Below, piece by piece: positions 15,518-23,509 of a stretch of DNA of 35,235 bases. A program made the position numbers and the translations under genes. The notes under the pieces were generated by a model. It saw only the letters and a program-made list of their open reading frames with translations, was not told the origin of the DNA and did no database searches. The stretch is from Pseudonocardia sp. (GTDB lineage: Bacteria; Actinomycetota; Actinomycetes; Mycobacteriales; Pseudonocardiaceae): contig JAKDNL010000011.1 of assembly GCA_030451825.1 (NCBI GenBank), positions 1 through 35,235 of the forward strand, read 5' to 3'. The first letter of the stretch is position 1, and the number at the start of each line of letters is the position of its first letter.

Positions 15518-16612
15518 ATGGGCGTTCTCTCGGAACCACACCGTCGTGCCCGCCGGGGCGGGCTCGCCGCGCTCATCGCGGCGCTGGCGGCCCTCTTGGC
15601 GGTCGCCGCGCCGGCGGCCGCCGCCCCCCTGGCGCCCGCCTCGGCCGGGGCCTGCCGGGTCGTCGCGGTGCCGGTGGCCGGCGGCGCACAGGTCGAGGGC
15701 GACCTCTGCGATCCCGCCGGGCGCAACTCGCCGGTCCTGCAGCTGCTCGTACCGGGTGGCACCTACGCACGCTCGTACTGGGACTTCCCGGTCGGGCACA
15801 CCTCGGCCGGTGAGCCCCTCTCCTACTCCCGGCACATGACGGCCGCGGGCTACAGCACGCTCGCCCTCGACCCGCTGGGGGTCGGCGGGAGCAGTCACTC
15901 GCCGAGCGTGACGGTGACCATCCAGGCCCAGGCCGAGGCGATCCACCGGGTCGTGCAGGCAGCCCGGACCGGCGCCCTCGGCGCCACCTATCCGACGGTG
16001 GTGCTCGTCGGCCACTCGCTCGGAACCCTCACCGGCTACGTCGAGGCGACGACGTATCGGGACGTGGACGGGATCGTCGCCAGCGGGACGTCGCATTCGC
16101 CCGCGGCGGGAGCCGTCGCGGCGCTGTTCGTCCACGCCGTCCCGGCGCCGCTGGACCCGGCGACGCGCGACGAGGTCCCGCTGGACATGGGCTACATCAG
16201 CCTGCCCGGCGCCCGGGAGATCTTCCACGCCGGCGGCCGGACCGACCCGGCGGTGCTCCGGGCCGACGAGGAATCGCGCAGCCCGGGTTCGTCGGCCTAT
16301 CTCGGGACCCTCGCTCCCTACATCGCCGCCACGCCGCTGTTGCGGACCGAGACCCTCGACGTCCCCGTCCTCGTCGCCAACGGTCGCGGGGACGCCGTGT
16401 TCTGCCGGCAGGGTGGATACGGCTCGGGCACGGACTGCGCGGACGCGCAGGCCCTCCGGGCCACGGAGGCCCCGTTCTTCGGGCCCGAAGCGGTCCTGGA
16501 GACCTACGTGCTCCCGGACGCCGGTCACATCCTCAACCTCAGCCCGTCCGCCTCGGACTGGTTCGCCCATGCGACGGGGTGGTTCACCGAGCACTTCCCA
16601 CTCGACAGCTGA
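15518..16612 (+). CDS. Secreted alpha/beta hydrolase (lipase/esterase)
   Basis: A 364-residue protein with a clear Sec signal. After a basic start (HRRARRGG) comes a long Ala/Leu stretch ending AAPAAAAPLAP, with likely cleavage around residue 35-40. The mature part has the nucleophile elbow VLVGHSLGTLTG, a GVGGSSHS segment, several cysteines that could form disulfides, and the catalytic His in LPDAGHILNLSPS. ATG at 15518 has GGAGAG close upstream; the track start at 15467 would bury the signal peptide. An exported esterase beside a catabolic island probably frees the acid from an ester or glyceride outside the cell. No export partner or anchor is seen. Confidence 0.88.
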   Translation: MGVLSEPHRRARRGGLAALIAALAALLAVAAPAAAAPLAPASAGACRVVAVPVAGGAQVEGDLCDPAGRNSPVLQLLVPGGTYARSYWDFPVGHTSAGEPLSYSRHMTAAGYSTLALDPLGVGGSSHSPSVTVTIQAQAEAIHRVVQAARTGALGATYPTVVLVGHSLGTLTGYVEATTYRDVDGIVASGTSHSPAAGAVAALFVHAVPAPLDPATRDEVPLDMGYISLPGAREIFHAGGRTDPAVLRADEESRSPGSSAYLGTLAPYIAATPLLRTETLDVPVLVANGRGDAVFCRQGGYGSGTDCADAQALRATEAPFFGPEAVLETYVLPDAGHILNLSPSASDWFAHATGWFTEHFPLDS

Positions 16613-16675
16613 TTCTGACGCCGTCGTCGGGCAATGAGGGTGCCTTCCTCTCGGAACGAGCGCCTGCGTCCGCTA

Positions 16676-16691
16676 ATCTGACACTGCGTGC
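16676..16691. promoter_or_regulatory. Operator-like site G, weak
   Basis: ATCTGACA-CTGC-GTGC matches the recurring TTCTGACA...GTGTC motif with a longer centre. A plus-strand TAATCT box (16674-16679) overlaps it, upstream of the SDR at 16730. A second degenerate copy, TTCTGACGCCGTCGTC, lies at about 16613. Both are imperfect. Confidence 0.35.
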
Positions 16692-16729
16692 ACGAATGCG
16701 GCACGGCGACCACGAGCAAGGGAGCGAGC

Positions 16730-17503
16730 ATGGACGTCAACGGGATCTCGGCAATCGTCACCGGCGGAGCCGGTGGCCTCGGTGAGGCGACCACCCGGCG
16801 GCTGGTGGCCGCCGGTGCGTCGGTCGTGGTGGCCGACCTGTCCGACGAGCGAGGCAAGGGGCTCGCCGACGAGTTGGGTGAGCGCGCCCGCTACGTGAGC
16901 ACGGACGTCACCTCGGACGACAGCGTCGAGGGTGCGATCGCGGCGGCCACCGAGCTCGGCCCGCTGCGGCTGCTCGTCAACGCGCACGGCGGCGCCCCGG
17001 GGCCTGCCGCCCGCGTGGTGGGCCGCGACGGTTCACCGGCGCCGATGGACGCGTTCGACGGATACGTGCGGCTGTTCCTGGCCGGCACGTTCAACACGAT
17101 GCGGCTGGTGTCCGCCGCGATCGCGCGGCAGGAGCCGGACGCGAACGGCTCGCGCGGGCTCGTGGTCAACACCGCGAGTATCGCCGCCTTCGAGGGGCAG
17201 GTCGGGCAGACCGCGTACTCGGCGGCCAAGGGCGGCGTCGTCGGCCTCACGCTGCCCGCGGCGCGCGACCTGAGCCCGCTGGGTATCCGGGTCGTGGCGA
17301 TCGCGCCGGGTACCTTCTTCACCCCCGCGTTCCGGATGGAGCGCGACGAGGCGGAGACGCGCTGGGGCAGCGGGGTGCCGTTTCCCAAGCGGATGGGCAG
17401 TCCGTCGGAGTACGCCGAGCTGGTGCACAGCATCGCGATCAACGACTACATCAACGGCGAGACCATCCGGATCGACGGGGCGCTGCGCTTCCAGCCGAAG
17501 TAG
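16730..17503 (+). CDS. SDR dehydrogenase, 3-hydroxyacyl-CoA dehydrogenase type 2-like
   Basis: A 257-residue classical short-chain dehydrogenase resembling HSD10 (3-hydroxyacyl-CoA dehydrogenase type 2). The NAD-binding loop is IVTGGAGGLGEAT, the acidic end of beta2 is VVADLSDE (NAD preference), NAHGG is the NNAG equivalent, and the catalytic Ser-Tyr-Lys is in NTASIAAFEG and TAYSAAKGG. ATG at 16730 has GGGAG six bases upstream. The track's GTG at 16688 would add 14 residues not typical of the family, although a TAATCT box eight bases upstream leaves a leaderless GTG possible. It probably oxidises a beta-hydroxyacyl-CoA in the same pathway. It is monocistronic and convergent with the next SDR. 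Confidence 0.9.
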   Translation: MDVNGISAIVTGGAGGLGEATTRRLVAAGASVVVADLSDERGKGLADELGERARYVSTDVTSDDSVEGAIAAATELGPLRLLVNAHGGAPGPAARVVGRDGSPAPMDAFDGYVRLFLAGTFNTMRLVSAAIARQEPDANGSRGLVVNTASIAAFEGQVGQTAYSAAKGGVVGLTLPAARDLSPLGIRVVAIAPGTFFTPAFRMERDEAETRWGSGVPFPKRMGSPSEYAELVHSIAINDYINGETIRIDGALRFQPK

Positions 17504-17516
17504 GAGCGCTTCCGCT

Positions 17517-17580
17517 CGACGTGGCCGGGTCCCGGCGTCGCGGGAGAGCGTCCGCGGCGCCGGGTGCAGCCGGGTGCAGC
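17517..17580. terminator. Possible convergent terminator and short direct repeat
   Basis: Between two convergent SDR genes, a hairpin can form from CGACG and CGTCG (17517-17540) enclosing CCGGG-T-CCCGG, with no U-tract. Just after it CGGGTGCAGC is repeated twice in tandem (17561-17580) followed by CGGGTCAGCC. The repeat is too short to call anything but a slippage product. Confidence 0.35.
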
Positions 17581-17584
17581 CGGG

Positions 17585-18370
17585 TCAGCCGGCCGCAGCC
17601 TCGGCGTCGGTCACGGCGTCGCCGTTGATCGAGAATCCGCCGTCGGCCGTGAGCCGGCTCCCGGTGACGAACGCGGCGTGGTCGGAGGCCAGGTAGGCGA
17701 CCGCGTACGCGATGTCCATCGGGTTGCCGATCCGGGTGAGTCGGCCGCCGCCGGTGTGGTGGCCTGCGTCGCCGCGCAGGGCCACGACCCGTCCCACGAG
17801 CACTGAATTGGCGCGGATGCCGTCCGGCCCGCCCTCGACGGCCAGCGTGCGGGTGAGCGCATCGATCGCGCCCTTGGCCGCCCCGTAGGCGCCGAACCCC
17901 TTGAAGCCCGCGATCGCCTGGCCCGAGGAGATGTTCACGATGGACGCACCCTCGGACGCCGCCAGGTGTGGCCAGGCGTATTTCGAGGCCCAGAACACGT
18001 TGCCGGTCAGCGTCCCGACCAGGATCCGGTTCCACTCCTCGGTGCTCGTCTCGGCCACGCTCTTGATCGTCCCGGCGACCACGTCGGTGGGGGCGGCGTT
18101 GTTGACCAGTGTGGTGAGTACACCGAACCGCTCCACCGTCCGCTCGATGACCTCGCGGACGCTCTGCTCGTCCGTCACGTCGAGCGCGAGGAACTCGGCC
18201 TCGCCGCCCGCCTCCCGGATCCGGGCGACGACCTTCTCGCCCTTCTCCACGGTGCGGCCGGTGACGGCCACCTTCGCGCCCTCGGCTGCGAGGTGCTCCG
18301 CGATCGAACGGCCGATGCCGCGGGTCGACCCGGAGACCAGCGCGACCTTGCCCTGCATGAGTCCTGCCAT
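17585..18370 (-). CDS. SDR family oxidoreductase
   Basis: A 261-residue classical SDR. The nucleotide-binding motif is LVSGSTRGIGRSI, the beta2 end TGRTVEKGEK suggests NADP preference, VNNAAP is the NNAG motif, and the catalytic residues are in VNISSGQAIAG and GAYGAAKGA. The C-terminus is ITADGG-like (RLTADGGFSING). ATG at 18370 is preceded by a GGAGACGAC stretch; MQGKVALV at the fifth residue is the alternative start. A minus-strand promoter with a perfect TTGACA lies about 75 bases upstream. It is divergent from a luciferase-like oxidoreductase. The likely role is reduction or oxidation of a hydroxy/keto intermediate; specificity cannot be read. Confidence 0.88.
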   Translation of the reverse strand: MAGLMQGKVALVSGSTRGIGRSIAEHLAAEGAKVAVTGRTVEKGEKVVARIREAGGEAEFLALDVTDEQSVREVIERTVERFGVLTTLVNNAAPTDVVAGTIKSVAETSTEEWNRILVGTLTGNVFWASKYAWPHLAASEGASIVNISSGQAIAGFKGFGAYGAAKGAIDALTRTLAVEGGPDGIRANSVLVGRVVALRGDAGHHTGGGRLTRIGNPMDIAYAVAYLASDHAAFVTGSRLTADGGFSINGDAVTDAEAAAG

Positions 18371-18422
18371 GTCGTCTCCTGTCCGGCGGGCGTACCCGTC
18401 TGTGGTCGACGTCGTCGACCTG

Positions 18423-18451
18423 AAAGTGTCAGTTGTGTTAGATTATGTCAA
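18423..18451. promoter_or_regulatory. Divergent promoter region, SDR / luciferase-like gene
   Basis: On the minus strand TTGACA (18451-18446) and CACTTT (18428-18423) are 17 bases apart, a good core promoter for the SDR at 18370. On the plus strand TAGATT (18439-18444) is a -10 candidate for the gene at 18522. The region contains AAGTGTCAG and ATTATGTCAAAG, both resembling half-sites of the window's shared operator. Confidence 0.5.
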
Positions 18452-18521
18452 AGAAGTCGACTGATTGTCCTCGTCGTGGCGTGGGCACAGCATCAGATGG
18501 TTCTCACGGAGAGGTGGGGCG

Positions 18522-19439
18522 ATGCGCTTCCTGCTGATGTTCCCGATGCGTGCGGTCAAGCACCACGAGCGCTGGCTGGACGGTGCCGACCTCGGCGATG
18601 TCGCTCGCGCGGTGGAGGAGGCCGGGTTCGACGCCGTCGCCATGACCGAGCACCCCTACCCGGACGGCCGCTGGCTCGCCGAGGGCGGCCACCACTCCTA
18701 CGACCCGTTCGTCTCGCTGTCCTACATGGCCGCGGCAACGACGCGGCTCCGGCTGGTCACCTACGTCCTCGTCGCCGCCTACCGCAACCCGTACCTGTCG
18801 GCGAAGGCGATCGCGAGCCTCGACTCGGTGTCCCGAGGCCGGTTGACGGTGGGGATGGCGGCCGGATACCTCAGGTCCGAGTTCGACGTCCTCGGCGCGG
18901 ACTTCGCGAACCGTGGTGCGATCCTCGACGAGACCATCGAGGCGATGCGGGCGGCCTGGGCCGGGCGCGACCACGTGGGGGCACGGTTCCCGGCCAGCGG
19001 ACACAGCATGGTGCCGGCCCCGGTGCAGCCGGACGGGCCGCCACTGTGGATCGGGGGCAACAGCAGGCCGGCCCGGCGCCGGGCGGTGCGGGTCGGCGCC
19101 GGCTGGATGCCGATCGCGCAGGGCCCGGAGATGGCCGCGATCACGGGCACCCCGCCGCTGCAGACGGTCGAGCAGCTCGCCGAGCAGGTGGGGGAGATGC
19201 AGCAGGTCCGGCGCGCGGCCGGTGCCGCCCCGCTCGACGTCTCGTTCGTGCCCTTCGAGAAGCAGTCGCGGCACGCCGGCGGTGCCGCCGAGTTCGCCGA
19301 GGAGATGCGCGGGCTGCTGGGGACCTACGCCGAGGCCGGTGTGACCTGGATGACTATCGAGCCGACCAGCCGTTCCTTCGCCGACTTCCGCGAGGACCTC
19401 GCGGCGCTGTCCCGTGGCCTGCTCGCGCCCGCGCGCTGA
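18522..19439 (+). CDS. Luciferase-like (F420-dependent type) oxidoreductase
   Basis: A 305-residue TIM-barrel LLM-class protein. Characteristic segments are FLLMFPMR, AVEEAGFDAVAMTEHPYP, RLRLVTYVLVAAYRNP, SRGRLTVGMAAGYLRSEF and PPLWIGGNS. Most actinobacterial relatives use F420, though FMN-type monooxygenases share the fold. The track frame starts at 18465; ATG at 18522 with GGAGAGGTGG upstream is the proper start. It is divergent from the SDR at 18370 and has a downstream convergent LLM paralogue. A role in reducing or oxygenating a pathway intermediate is likely but unspecified. The 74-base gap to the next gene shows no clear terminator. Confidence 0.86.
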   Translation: MRFLLMFPMRAVKHHERWLDGADLGDVARAVEEAGFDAVAMTEHPYPDGRWLAEGGHHSYDPFVSLSYMAAATTRLRLVTYVLVAAYRNPYLSAKAIASLDSVSRGRLTVGMAAGYLRSEFDVLGADFANRGAILDETIEAMRAAWAGRDHVGARFPASGHSMVPAPVQPDGPPLWIGGNSRPARRRAVRVGAGWMPIAQGPEMAAITGTPPLQTVEQLAEQVGEMQQVRRAAGAAPLDVSFVPFEKQSRHAGGAAEFAEEMRGLLGTYAEAGVTWMTIEPTSRSFADFREDLAALSRGLLAPAR

Positions 19440-19513
19440 GGGTCCGGCCCGTCGGGTGCCCCGCGCGCAAGCCATTGTGCACCTGGCAGGCGCTCACTGG
19501 GCGACCCTGTAGC

Positions 19514-20563
19514 TCAGCCCCGGACGTGCTGGAGCAGCGGCCCGAGCAGCTCGGGTGTGGAGCCGTGCAGGGCGATCTCGTCCGCTCCGGCAGCCAGGTA
19601 CGCGTGCAACCGGGCGGCGCACGCTCCGGCCGGGCCCACCGCCGCGGACGATTCGATCCACTCCCGCGGGATCAACTCGCGCGCCACGTCGACGAGCTGA
19701 TGGCGGGTGTAGTGGTGATCGGCCGCGCCGCGGATCCCGCTGAACATCGGGTGCGCCCGCAGCGGCGCGAGCGGGGCCGGGTCCCACTCGTTCACCGACG
19801 CGAGGTTCTCGCCGAAGCCGGGGATCTGGAAGTAGGTGACCGCCCGGGCCGCGACGACCGCGCCCTCCTCCTCCGCAGTGAGGTCCGGCGCGGTCACGAC
19901 GGTGGCGTACACCCGGACCGCGGCCGGGTCCCGGCCGGCCTGGGCCGCGGCCTTACGCACCCGCTCGGCGGACCGGCCCACCGCCTCCGGGGTGAGAAAG
20001 GGGTGCAGGAGCACGCCGTCGAAATGCTGCCCGGCCAGCTCGAGGCTCTTCGGCCCGATGGCGGCCAGCACGATCGGCGGGGGTGGCGCGTCCGGGAGGT
20101 CGCCCAGGCGCATCTTCGGGAACTCGCCCGCCGGGCCGGAGTAGGAGACCTTCTCGCCCCGGCACAGTCTGCGGACGATGTCGGCGGTGTCGGTGAGGAC
20201 GGCGTTGGTGACCGCGGGCAGCCCGACGGCCTTCCATGTCGCCGCCACCGACCGGCCCACGCCCAGCACGAAGCGGCCACCGGTGAGGGCCTGCGCCGTC
20301 ATCGCCGTGGACGCGAGGGTGAGCGGGTGCCGCACGCCGAAGTGCGTGATGCCCGAGGCGATCCGCACGTGCTCGGTGGCCTGGCCGATCGCCCCGGCCA
20401 GGACCCCGAGGTCCTTGGTGCCCCAGCGCTCGCTCAGCCAGACCGACCCGAGGCCCAGGTGCTCGGCCGTGCGGGCTTGGCCCACCGCGGCCCGGGGATC
20501 GGGGACGCGGCCGGGCAGGACGTAAGCACCGAGCTGGTCCAGGACTGTTGCAGAGTTCGACAC
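19514..20563 (-). CDS. F420-dependent oxidoreductase, MSMEG_2249-like family
   Basis: A 349-residue LLM-class protein. Segments such as LGAYVLPGRVPDPR, AEHLGLGSVWLSERWGTKD, RIASGITHFGVRHPL, GGRFVLGVGRS and PPPPIVLAAIGPKS match the family I know as TIGR03857 (MSMEG_2249 type). The 655-residue track frame is spurious upstream. I place the start at GTG 20563, because a promoter (TGGCCA, 17 bases, CAGAAT) ends exactly six bases before it, which fits a leaderless transcript. No Shine-Dalgarno is present. An operator-like palindrome lies on this promoter. The function is a hydride transfer from F420H2 or to F420, with unknown substrate. Confidence 0.85.
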   Translation of the reverse strand: MSNSATVLDQLGAYVLPGRVPDPRAAVGQARTAEHLGLGSVWLSERWGTKDLGVLAGAIGQATEHVRIASGITHFGVRHPLTLASTAMTAQALTGGRFVLGVGRSVAATWKAVGLPAVTNAVLTDTADIVRRLCRGEKVSYSGPAGEFPKMRLGDLPDAPPPPIVLAAIGPKSLELAGQHFDGVLLHPFLTPEAVGRSAERVRKAAAQAGRDPAAVRVYATVVTAPDLTAEEEGAVVAARAVTYFQIPGFGENLASVNEWDPAPLAPLRAHPMFSGIRGAADHHYTRHQLVDVARELIPREWIESSAAVGPAGACAARLHAYLAAGADEIALHGSTPELLGPLLQHVRG

Positions 20564-20569
20564 CGGCCT

Positions 20570-20598
20570 ATTCTGACACCGTGTCTCCGAATTGGCCA
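20570..20598 (-). promoter_or_regulatory. Leaderless promoter with perfect operator, site C
   Basis: On the plus strand TTCTGACACCGTGTCT (20571-20586) contains GACAC-C-GTGTC, a perfect palindrome. Read on the minus strand, -35 TGGCCA and -10 CAGAAT are 17 bases apart, and the -10 ends six bases before the GTG of the LLM gene. The operator fills the spacer and -10, the position of a classic repressor site. The same geometry recurs at 29670-29698. Confidence 0.7.
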
Positions 20599-20653
20599 CC
20601 ATGGTGGCCGGGTCGGGGCGGGTGCAGTACGCGATAGGCATGGAGGGGCGAGG

Positions 20654-21724
20654 ATGACGGTCGCCACGCGGCGTGAGGTGCGGGAGACGGCGGAACGGCT
20701 CACGGGCTGGCTCGCGGGTCGGCTCGGGGCCACCGATGTGCGAGTGTCCCGGCTGGAGCTGCCCGACGCCGGGTTCAGCAACGAGACGGCCTTCTGCGAG
20801 GTGGACTGGACCGGCCCGGAGGGCCCGGAGCACCGCGACTACGTGCTGCGCATCCAGCCGACCGCGCACCAGCTCTTCGTCGAGCCGAACGCGCTGTTCC
20901 AGGCCCGGATGATGCGGGCCCTCGGCGACTCGACGGACCTGCCGGTGCCGCGGATCCCGCTCGTCGAGCCGGATCCGGAGCTGTTCGGCGCACCCTTCTA
21001 CGTGATGGAGCGGGTGGCCGGGCGGATCCCGCCGGACGTGCCGAGCTACCACCGCCGGGGCTGGGTGACCGAGCTCGACGAGGATGCGCGCGCCCGGATG
21101 TACGACAACGGGCTGGTCGCCATGGCCCGGCTGCACGCCGTGGACTGGCGGCGGGGCTTCGGTTTCCTGGCCCCCGCGGGTGGCGCGGACCCACTGGCGG
21201 CCTACGTCGAGCGGCTGGCGGAGTGGTTCACCTGGGCGCAGGCGGACGTGATCCACGACGCGGACGTGGTGCGCGCGGGCCTGGAGCACGTGGTCGGCCA
21301 CCGGCCCGAGCCGGAGGGTGAGGGTCTCGTCTGGGGCGACGCTCGGGTCGGGAACATCATCTACGGCGCGGACCTCGAGGTCGCCGCGATGATCGACTGG
21401 GAGACCACGACGATCGGCCCCCCCGGGATCGACCTGGGCTGGTGGCTGGTGTTCGAGGACTACCTCTGCGAGGCCCAGCACAAGCCCAGGCTCGCCGGGG
21501 TCCCCGGCCGGGGGGCGACCGTGGCCCGGTACGAGGAGCTGGCCGGGCGGCGCCTACCGGCGATCGCCTACTACGAGGTCCTCGCGGCGCTGGTCCTCTC
21601 GCTGATCACCAGCAGGCTCAGCCGGCTGCTGATCGAGAGCGGCTTGGCGGAGGACGTCGCCACCGAGTACACGACCCGGGTGACCGGGATGCTGCGTCGC
21701 AGGCTGGAGCGCGTGGCGGGTTGA
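20654..21724 (+). CDS. APH/ACAD11-like phosphotransferase
   Basis: A 356-residue protein-kinase-like fold of the aminoglycoside phosphotransferase family, in the ACAD10/11-N-terminal-like subgroup. The catalytic loop is LVWGDARVGNIIY (D229, N234; the usual HGD His is Trp) and the metal-binding Asp is in MIDWETTTIGPPGIDLGWW (D248). Relatives such as LvaA of levulinate catabolism and ACAD11 phosphorylate hydroxyacyl-CoAs before elimination. Its place among acyl-CoA dehydrogenase and hydratase genes makes an acyl-CoA hydroxyl kinase much more likely than antibiotic resistance. ATG at 20654 has GGAGGGGCGAGG upstream; the 1252-residue track frame is a read-through. It is followed after 31 bases by a tandem-TetR gene. 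Confidence 0.85.
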   Translation: MTVATRREVRETAERLTGWLAGRLGATDVRVSRLELPDAGFSNETAFCEVDWTGPEGPEHRDYVLRIQPTAHQLFVEPNALFQARMMRALGDSTDLPVPRIPLVEPDPELFGAPFYVMERVAGRIPPDVPSYHRRGWVTELDEDARARMYDNGLVAMARLHAVDWRRGFGFLAPAGGADPLAAYVERLAEWFTWAQADVIHDADVVRAGLEHVVGHRPEPEGEGLVWGDARVGNIIYGADLEVAAMIDWETTTIGPPGIDLGWWLVFEDYLCEAQHKPRLAGVPGRGATVARYEELAGRRLPAIAYYEVLAALVLSLITSRLSRLLIESGLAEDVATEYTTRVTGMLRRRLERVAG

Positions 21725-21755
21725 TCGCCTCCGGAGGAGGCGGGGCGGAGGGACG

Positions 21756-23186
21756 ATGGGCGCGATGACGGGCCCCGGGGCCGAGGGGCGCGAGCCCGCG
21801 GGCGGTGGCGGCCGGGGACGCCCGGGCGCCACCGGGTGGGGATCGCCCCGCCGGTCGAGCTACGGGCCGAACAGCCCGCAGGTCGGCAGCCGCGGCGCCA
21901 GGACGCGGGTACACATCCTGGACACTGCGCTCGACCGGTTCGCCGGCCAGGGCTACCAAGCGACGTCGGTCGAGGACATCGCCCGCGCGGCCGGAGTGTC
22001 CCGGGCCACCCTCTACCAGTACTTCGAGGGCAAGGAACAGGTCTTCGCCGAGCTCCTCGACGAGTGCGGCGCCGCCCTCATGCGGCTGATCCGGCGGCTC
22101 GGCCCGCTCGGCCCCACCGCCGCGGGTTTCGACAACCTGCACTGGTGGCTGGGGGAGTGGGCGTGGGTCTATGACCGCTACGCCTCGATGTTCGTCCAGT
22201 GGGACGTGATCGACCACGCGGGCCGGCCGTTCCGGCCGATGGTGGCGAGCTTCGTCGACGCCTACGCGGGGCGGATCGCGGACCGGCTGGCGGAGTCCGG
22301 GTTCGACGACCCGGACCGGCTCGAGCTCGGGCTGGCGCTGCTGCTGGTGGTGCACCGGGTGAATCTCTACCGACACACCGGGTTCAGCCCCGTGGAGGAC
22401 CGTGCGGTGCTCGACGGGCTCGCCACCGTGGTGCAGCAGGTGCTGTTCCCGGCCACGCCGTCGGGGGTGCTGACCGGACTGGTCGGGGTGCCAGCTCCGG
22501 TGTCCCCACCCGGACCCGTGCGCTCGTACGACCCGGCTCCGCGCACCCGCCATCTCGGCCGGCGCGCCGCGGCGACGGTCGCCCGGCTGCAGGAGGCGGG
22601 CGGCGTCGCGTTCGCCGAGCTCGGTTACCGGCACGCGAACCTCGACGCGGTCGCCGCGCAGGCCGGGGTCGCGCGGGCGACGCTCTACAAGTACTTCCGC
22701 GACAAGGGTGCGCTGCTGGCGGTGCTGAGCGAGGAGGCCGCGGGTGGGGTCGTCGGGACTGCCGCCCGGCTCGACGACCTGACCGGCTCGGGCCCGCCGG
22801 ACCCCGCTGCCCTGCGCAGTTGGCTCGACGATTACGTGCACTTCCACACCCGCTACCAGGGCGCGTTCGCGGTCTGGTTCGACGACCCGGACGCTGCGCG
22901 CGAGATCCGGGTCGACGCGGCGGCCGCGTCGACGCACCTGTTCGCGGCGGCCTACCGGCTCACCGCGAGCGTGTCGCGGGACTACCCGTTCCCGTGCCAC
23001 GTGGGGGCGATGGTGCTGCTGGCGCTGCTGCAGCGGGTCCCGTCCGGGATGGCCGAGCTGTTCCCGGAGCACCCGGCCGGCCGGGTCGCCGACGCGGTAG
23101 CGCTGTTCGTGGAGCGGGGCCTGCTCGACCGCGCGGGACCCGGGGCCGGGCTCAGTCCGAGGAGGGGAGCGGAGCCGCCGACTTGA
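21756..23186 (+). CDS. Tandem-domain TetR regulator (two HTH domains in one chain), copy 1
   Basis: A 476-residue protein, about twice the usual TetR length, with two complete TetR_N domains. HTH1 spans about residues 48-94, with recognition helix SRATLYQYFEGK. HTH2 spans about 268-316, with ARATLYKYFRDK. Each is followed by its own helical ligand-domain-sized segment. The Gly/Pro-rich N-terminal extension ends GSRGARTR. The segment FDNLHWWLGEWAWVYDRYA is nearly identical in the second copy at 30785, so they are paralogues. ATG at 21756 has GGAGGGAC upstream. A single-chain pseudo-dimer could read asymmetric or paired operators and probably controls the island; no operator-like palindrome is seen at its own start. 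I know no characterised member with this layout. Confidence 0.88.
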   Translation: MGAMTGPGAEGREPAGGGGRGRPGATGWGSPRRSSYGPNSPQVGSRGARTRVHILDTALDRFAGQGYQATSVEDIARAAGVSRATLYQYFEGKEQVFAELLDECGAALMRLIRRLGPLGPTAAGFDNLHWWLGEWAWVYDRYASMFVQWDVIDHAGRPFRPMVASFVDAYAGRIADRLAESGFDDPDRLELGLALLLVVHRVNLYRHTGFSPVEDRAVLDGLATVVQQVLFPATPSGVLTGLVGVPAPVSPPGPVRSYDPAPRTRHLGRRAAATVARLQEAGGVAFAELGYRHANLDAVAAQAGVARATLYKYFRDKGALLAVLSEEAAGGVVGTAARLDDLTGSGPPDPAALRSWLDDYVHFHTRYQGAFAVWFDDPDAAREIRVDAAAASTHLFAAAYRLTASVSRDYPFPCHVGAMVLLALLQRVPSGMAELFPEHPAGRVADAVALFVERGLLDRAGPGAGLSPRRGAEPPT

Positions 23187-23460
23187 GCTCGAGCGGCTCC
23201 TCACCGACCGAGAGCGACCCGGGCCCGGCCTTCGTGCAGAGCACCTCGACGCCCTGTCCGGGGTGCACGTAGCGCTTGCCGACCTGGACGCCGCCGTCGA
23301 ACGGCGGGACCGGACCCGCGCTGCCGACCGGCTCGTCCTTGCCGACCATGGGGGCGCCCCCGCACCGGAGATCGGCGGGGCCGCCGGCACGGAGGACCAC
23401 GACCTCGGTCGGGCAGACGGCGGAGCGCAGGCGCACGCCGGGGCTGAGGGTGAGGCTCAT
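23152..23460 (-). CDS. Small conserved-looking protein, unknown function
   Basis: A 102-residue protein reading SLTLSPGVRLRSAVCPTEVVVLRAG, then DLRCGGAPM, then GKRYVHPGQGVEVLCTKAGPGSLSVG. I have a recollection of this short cysteine-containing pattern beside CoA-ligase and dehydrogenase genes in actinobacteria, but no function. There is no membrane segment or signal. The track starts at 23484, but ATG at 23460 has GAGGAG seven bases upstream. It is the last gene of the right-hand minus operon, separated from the SDR by 49 bases that hold an operator-like sequence, so it may have its own promoter. Its 3' end overlaps the tandem-TetR gene by 35 bases on the opposite strand. Confidence 0.7.
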   Translation of the reverse strand: MSLTLSPGVRLRSAVCPTEVVVLRAGGPADLRCGGAPMVGKDEPVGSAGPVPPFDGGVQVGKRYVHPGQGVEVLCTKAGPGSLSVGEEPLELKSAAPLPSSD

Positions 23461-23475
23461 CGGAAAGCTCCTCGA

Positions 23476-23494
23476 ATCTGACAAATTTGTTCAG
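23476..23494. promoter_or_regulatory. Operator-like site H inside the operon
   Basis: ATCTGACAAATTTGTTCAG contains the palindrome ACAAATTTGT flanked by CTGA and TCAG. On the minus strand TTGTCAGATT matches the TTGTCAGAAT of site B and could hold a -10 (CAGATT) for the small protein at 23460. It lies in the 49-base gap between two genes of the same strand. The left half is less conserved than in sites B to E. Confidence 0.45.
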
Positions 23495-23509
23495 GTATGG
23501 TGGGCCGGC

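Noticed and set aside
14582-16594. 670-residue minus ORF
   Set aside because: The real hydrolase starts at 15328 with AGGAG upstream. The remainder is the shadow of the secreted hydrolase and crosses the divergent promoter region.
17561-17590. Start of a repeat array (CGGGTGCAGC x2)
   Set aside because: Only two exact units plus a partial one, with no spacers; ordinary local slippage in GC-rich DNA.
19514-21481. 655-residue minus ORF
   Set aside because: The LLM protein starts at the GTG at 20563. The upstream part is antisense to the APH-like gene.
17966-21724. 1252-residue plus-strand ORF in the track
   Set aside because: Only the last 356 residues (from 20654) are a gene. The rest is antisense shadow of the SDR and LLM genes with Arg/Ala/Gly/His-rich low-complexity translation.
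20654-21724. Aminoglycoside resistance gene
   Set aside because: The fold is APH-like, but the HGD His is Trp, the neighbours are beta-oxidation genes, and the sequence looks ACAD11-like.
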